Below, piece after piece: positions 60,421-64,000 of a stretch of 64,000 nucleotides of DNA. The DNA is from Promerops cafer (taxonomy: Eukaryota > Chordata > Aves > Passeriformes > Nectariniidae), in NCBI GenBank assembly GCA_013398275.1, contig VZSE01006618.1:469384-533383 (forward strand), written 5' to 3'. Position 1 is the first letter of the stretch, and every line of letters begins with the position of its first letter. The notes under the pieces are model-generated. The model had not been told where the DNA came from. It was given only the letters and a program-made list of their open reading frames with translations, and ran no database searches. A program made the position numbers and the translations under genes.

Positions 60421-60929
60421 ATTTTTGGAGAGTCTATAACAGGTCTTGTGACAGCTCATGGAGATTTATACTGCAGGGTGTCCTCAGGCATCTGCTGGTT
60501 TGCCTCTCGCAAAGGTATTCCATGGTCCTACAGACTTCGTTCTGATGCATCTCAGGAGAGAAGGCTGCTTATTAACTCGTCTAGTGTGGAGTATTAACTG
60601 ATGGCCTCGCACTATGTTTTGTCATGCATTAAGCTTTATCCAGTCACTTAAAAAATCAAATCCATGTCCACGTATTCTTAATTCTTAATAGATATTTTAC
60701 CAATAGTAACAGGAACATTTCTTGGCTTAACACCAAAAAAATCCGATTTTAAGAAGCTGAAATAGTAATCAATGATGCTTTAGGCTGGCTTGATTTTATA
60801 CCACATTAAAAAAGTTCTGAAAATGTTTGAATCCCCAAAAGTCTGTTGAAAAAAATGAAATCTTTTTCTCCCAGACCACAGTGTGGTGAAATAAATTAGT
60901 ATAATGATTTATGTTTACGGTTTTAGTCA
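60421..60929. other. AT-rich non-coding DNA, nothing seen
   Basis: Unique sequence between two candidate regulatory blocks, without a frame, repeat or RNA gene. Confidence 0.5.
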
Positions 60930-62060
60930 ATTCTGATAGAGATTATAGAGACAAAATGACAAACTGCCTTAGAGGTAAACTTAAATCATGTCAGCCAATC
61001 TTTAGTTTTTCCTTACTCTAATTGCTCCTCTTGTTCATTTATCTTCCTAGGCAATCTTTAGAAGAAATACTAGTTTAATCATTGCATGTGCAAACCACCA
61101 GAGATAAAAAGTTTAGCCTAATTTGTCTCACTAAATTGTAATGCCTCTAGTAAACAAATCTCGGCTTGAAAGGAAACCAAGAAATCTAAATAAACACCCT
61201 CCAAAAAATGTTTCTTTCCTCTTTGTTACATGTAGCATTGCTGCTATTTTATAAAGGTTGGCTTTTGATGTAAGCAAAACAAAAACACAGGCAGTATATG
61301 CTTTTGCAGTTACGTGGGATAGTTGCTTTCAAATATTCGTGATTGCTTTTAAGCACAAGTAATTGCATATTATTACATAAAATTTATGCAAATAATTAAA
61401 TGGCAGAATGAAATACTATATTACAGCTGTGCAGTATATATTCAGAAGAGATTAATTTTAATTTCCCTTTCTATGGTTTTGAAATCAATGAAGTTTTGCA
61501 GCTCACAGCATGTAGAATTTCTTAGCTTGGTATAGCTTTATTGCTGTTAATCTTATCTTCCTCTCACTCAAGAGCACAGTTTTGCCACTCACTTTGAGAG
61601 AAGTAGGTTCAATCCATTAAGCTCTGCTTCCACAAATGTGGAAGTGCTTGGCATGAAAACACATGCAAATGTGTGAATCTTTGCCGAGTAGAGACGTAAG
61701 ACAATGAACAATCACTGGCTTGAAAGCGTCCCAGGAATAAATTAATTCAGACCACTCATTTCATTTCTGCAAAGTTAAGGTACTTGAATGCAGACTGCAC
61801 TTTCTTAAAAAATCCACAGGTCCAATTCTCCAACAACATGCAGTGGCCCAGTTTTAGAGGACTATTTCAATGGCTACATTTTGGTTGTTTTTCTAAAGAG
61901 GCCTATCAATTGGAGAAATCTCATTAAAGGGAATTTTGCCCTTATAAGGCTTCCAGGATCCAGACTTTCTGGGCAACTCAGATTAGAATCTGATCTCAAT
62001 AGCTAGGTTTTTCAAAATACATCTGTGTGTCATTACACACAAAACTAATCCCAGCAACTT
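60930..62060. promoter_or_regulatory. Candidate conserved enhancer block, motif-dense
   Basis: More than a kilobase free of repeats and of open frames over 60 codons, but dense in homeodomain and POU/SOX-type motifs: AGTAATTGCATATT (about 61359), TTATGCAAATAATTAAATGG (61384-61403), GATTAATTTTAATT (about 61449), octamer ATGCAAAT (61663-61670), ACAATGAACAATCAC (about 61702), AAATTAATTC (about 61739), and CTATCAATTGGAG (about 61904). It also has two short inverted repeats. The absence of open frames together with this motif texture is typical of long conserved non-coding elements near developmental genes. No alignment is possible here, so the call stays tentative. Confidence 0.33.
61627..61644. 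repeat. Perfect 8-base inverted repeat
   Basis: CTTCCACA-AA-TGTGGAAG. The two arms pair perfectly around a two-base centre. A dimeric transcription-factor site is possible; so is chance. Confidence 0.9.
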
Positions 62061-64000
62061 GAATCAGACCTTATATGTGAGAAAATGAGCACGTATTTTC
62101 AAATGCTTGCTGGAGTGGGCCATAATCTTTTCTTTTTCTCTTTATGTCTAGAAATTTTTGGTATAAAAAAACCTCAATCCTGTGTCTCCTGCTCTACAAG
62201 AGGGAGAGACATTTTTAAGCAAAAAGAGTACAGCAGTATCTATAATAAGGTCATTGGCTGACATATCTTATTACACAGCATCCTTGCCAAATATATATGC
62301 ACTGGGTGGAAAATATGCTTTCTTCCTAATTAAGAAATTAGAGAGCAAAGATAAAAGTAGAGCATCTCCATTTCTGGACAACAGAGACATAACTCATGTC
62401 AGATGCCGCAATTCTTATCACTTTCTCATTATGCACATTTATCATGGTCATTCATCTACTTATCAGGCCTGCACGACGGTACAAACATCAAAAAAGCACA
62501 AACAGCCATAAGGCCTCTAAAGGAGCATGACTTTGTGCCTGACCTTTGAAAATATATCAAAAACACTTAATGCCCTGTCTCAGAGACAGCAAATTATGTA
62601 AATTTCAAAGATTAAAGACAAGCCTGCACAATATATATATAAAACTCTCTTATCAATGTATTTTTAATGGTTGATGTCTCTTTTTTCATTGCTTTCCTTG
62701 GTAAGCCAGCCTCTCAAATATTTTAAATTGCCACTACATTCCCTACAAAAGCAAGTTGCAGCTGTGCCAGTTTACACAAACTGAGATCAAACCCATGCTC
62801 ATTTCTGAAAAATGGTCAGGTCTGGATCCTGTTGTTTTAGGGCTTTAAGAGAACTTGACTACACTCTGGGAACAGCACAACTACACCAGTGAGAAAGTAT
62901 GAGCAGGTCCTCTCCAATCACCTCAGTCAATCACCTATTCCTGAGTGTGGAACCGCCACAGCCCTTTTCCACGTGGGCAGCAGGGCCCTCACACAGAGGC
63001 TCATGGCCTGGCTACATGGATGACCAGACAAAAATAAAGGTTTCTGTCTATCAACTTAGTCAAGAGATCAGCAGGTTCAATAACTCAGAACCATATTCTC
63101 TAAGGAAACCTAACTCCAACCCCAGAGCACATTGACAAGCTGATTTTGATGGCTGTTCTTTGTAAGGATGACTGTCAGAAGAGCAGTGCACGGGGTATAA
63201 TTAGGAAAGACTGGTCTGAGACCTGTTGGTTACTACTACTGGAAGCTGGTGGGAAGCAGAGGAAAAGGCTGAGCTTCAGCAAGCTGGTGTCCTTGTATCC
63301 CTGTTACATACCCTTTGATCAGCTGCTGGGGGAAACGACAGCTGAGCAAGGGCATCCTGCCTCCTTACCCTGAGGCACAGGCAAGGTAATGTGGAATGGT
63401 AGAAATCACTGAAGCAGACAACTGTCCACCCTCTCTGGATTACTCCTCACATCTCCTCAGGACCTCACCTTGGGAGCTGGCAGCCAGGGGAATGTGCTAG
63501 GTACAGGCAGTTCTCATGGACACTCAGAAACTTTCTGATACATTGCTTCTGAGTACCTTTTTACAAGTTTATCTAAATGAGAAAGAAGAAACTGAATACT
63601 GCCCAGGCATTCTTCTTACAATGAAATAAAACAAGTATGAGTAAGGAACCTGACATGCAGCTCATTTCTGGTTTTGGTACAAAGACACACAGTGATTATG
63701 AGACCTCAGACGTCATTTCAGATTTCTAGGTGTGAATTACAGAGAATTGAGTGTTGAAAACAATCTAATGAATGCAGCCTTCTTGTAAGATGTTTAAGAA
63801 TAGATGACAGTTTTGCAAAATAATAAGTAGTCTAAATTTTGTAATGAATATTTAATTTAGTTGATTTAAAATAAAAATATATGTTTCCTACTTACAGATT
63901 TTGCTGTAAATGTCATATCACTTGACATGCTGTGTGACACCTTCACTGAATGGCTTCAGCATCATACTCATAATGAGCACCTAAAACATCACGAGGAGTT
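62061..64000. other. Non-coding DNA to the end, no gene seen
   Basis: AT-rich up to about 62.8 kb, then more balanced at 62.87-63.5 kb with frames of 78 and 75 codons that show no domain. The end of the window shows no exon, repeat or RNA gene I can recognise. Confidence 0.55.

Noticed and set aside
1..64000. CRISPR arrays, operons, prophage or bacterial elements
   Set aside because: No regularly spaced repeats, no dense coding and clear avian LINE content; the window is vertebrate nuclear DNA.

Overview
This window looks like vertebrate, almost certainly avian, nuclear DNA. The main evidence is six to seven copies of the CR1 LINE, recognisable by the 3' end that reads as the 'atcacagaat...' / 'attctgtgattctgtga' type, and two long terminal repeat (LTR) copies of a family common in bird genomes. 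The base composition is AT-rich, there are few repeats overall, coding density is very low, and all open reading frames are short (longest 165 codons). Single N bases at 15244 and 20250 fit a draft or polished assembly. I cannot name the species or chromosome. The LTR family makes a neoavian bird, possibly a songbird, more likely than a landfowl, but that is inference from memory.

I found no protein-coding gene, tRNA, rRNA or recognisable small RNA that I can support. The open frames occur on both strands, overlap each other, do not resemble known domains and often start at non-ATG codons, so I treat them as chance. The window is best read as a gene desert or the inside of a large intron. Two open stretches near 44.9-45.8 kb have acceptor-like sequence in front of them and are listed only as weak exon candidates.

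Layout: 1-12.6 kb is AT-rich non-coding DNA with a GC-richer patch (1.6-2.6 kb), a CTCF-like motif (3.58 kb) and an A/T/A homopolymer block (7.2 kb). An LTR lies at 12.6-13.5 kb with a CR1 nested in it and a TAG microsatellite grown from it. From 13.5 to 33 kb the sequence is mostly unique, with a second CTCF-like motif (17.2 kb), a possible conserved regulatory block (18.5-19.2 kb), one short CR1 (19.6 kb), two possible fossil SINE pieces (16.2 and 20.8 kb) and a small isolated CpG cluster (23.2 kb). A CR1 copy sits at 33.0-33.5 kb. From 36.5 to 40.4 kb there is a repeat cluster: a CR1 internal fragment, a plus-strand CR1 3' end, and a second LTR of the same family, also split by a CR1. From 40.4 to 64 kb the sequence is again mostly unique, with a GC-rich block (47.4-47.6 kb), a 75-base near-identical duplication (52.7 and 54.2 kb), a 30-unit TG repeat (59.3 kb) and several stretches dense in homeodomain, octamer and similar motifs (54.7-55.0, 60.1-60.4, 60.9-62.1 kb) that may be developmental enhancers.

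There is no operon or pathway here. Any function is most likely cis-regulatory, acting on a gene outside the window. I did not find a convincing new biological system. The observations most worth checking are the candidate regulatory blocks, the isolated CpG/GATA cluster, the 75-base duplication and the two independent LTR/CR1 nestings.
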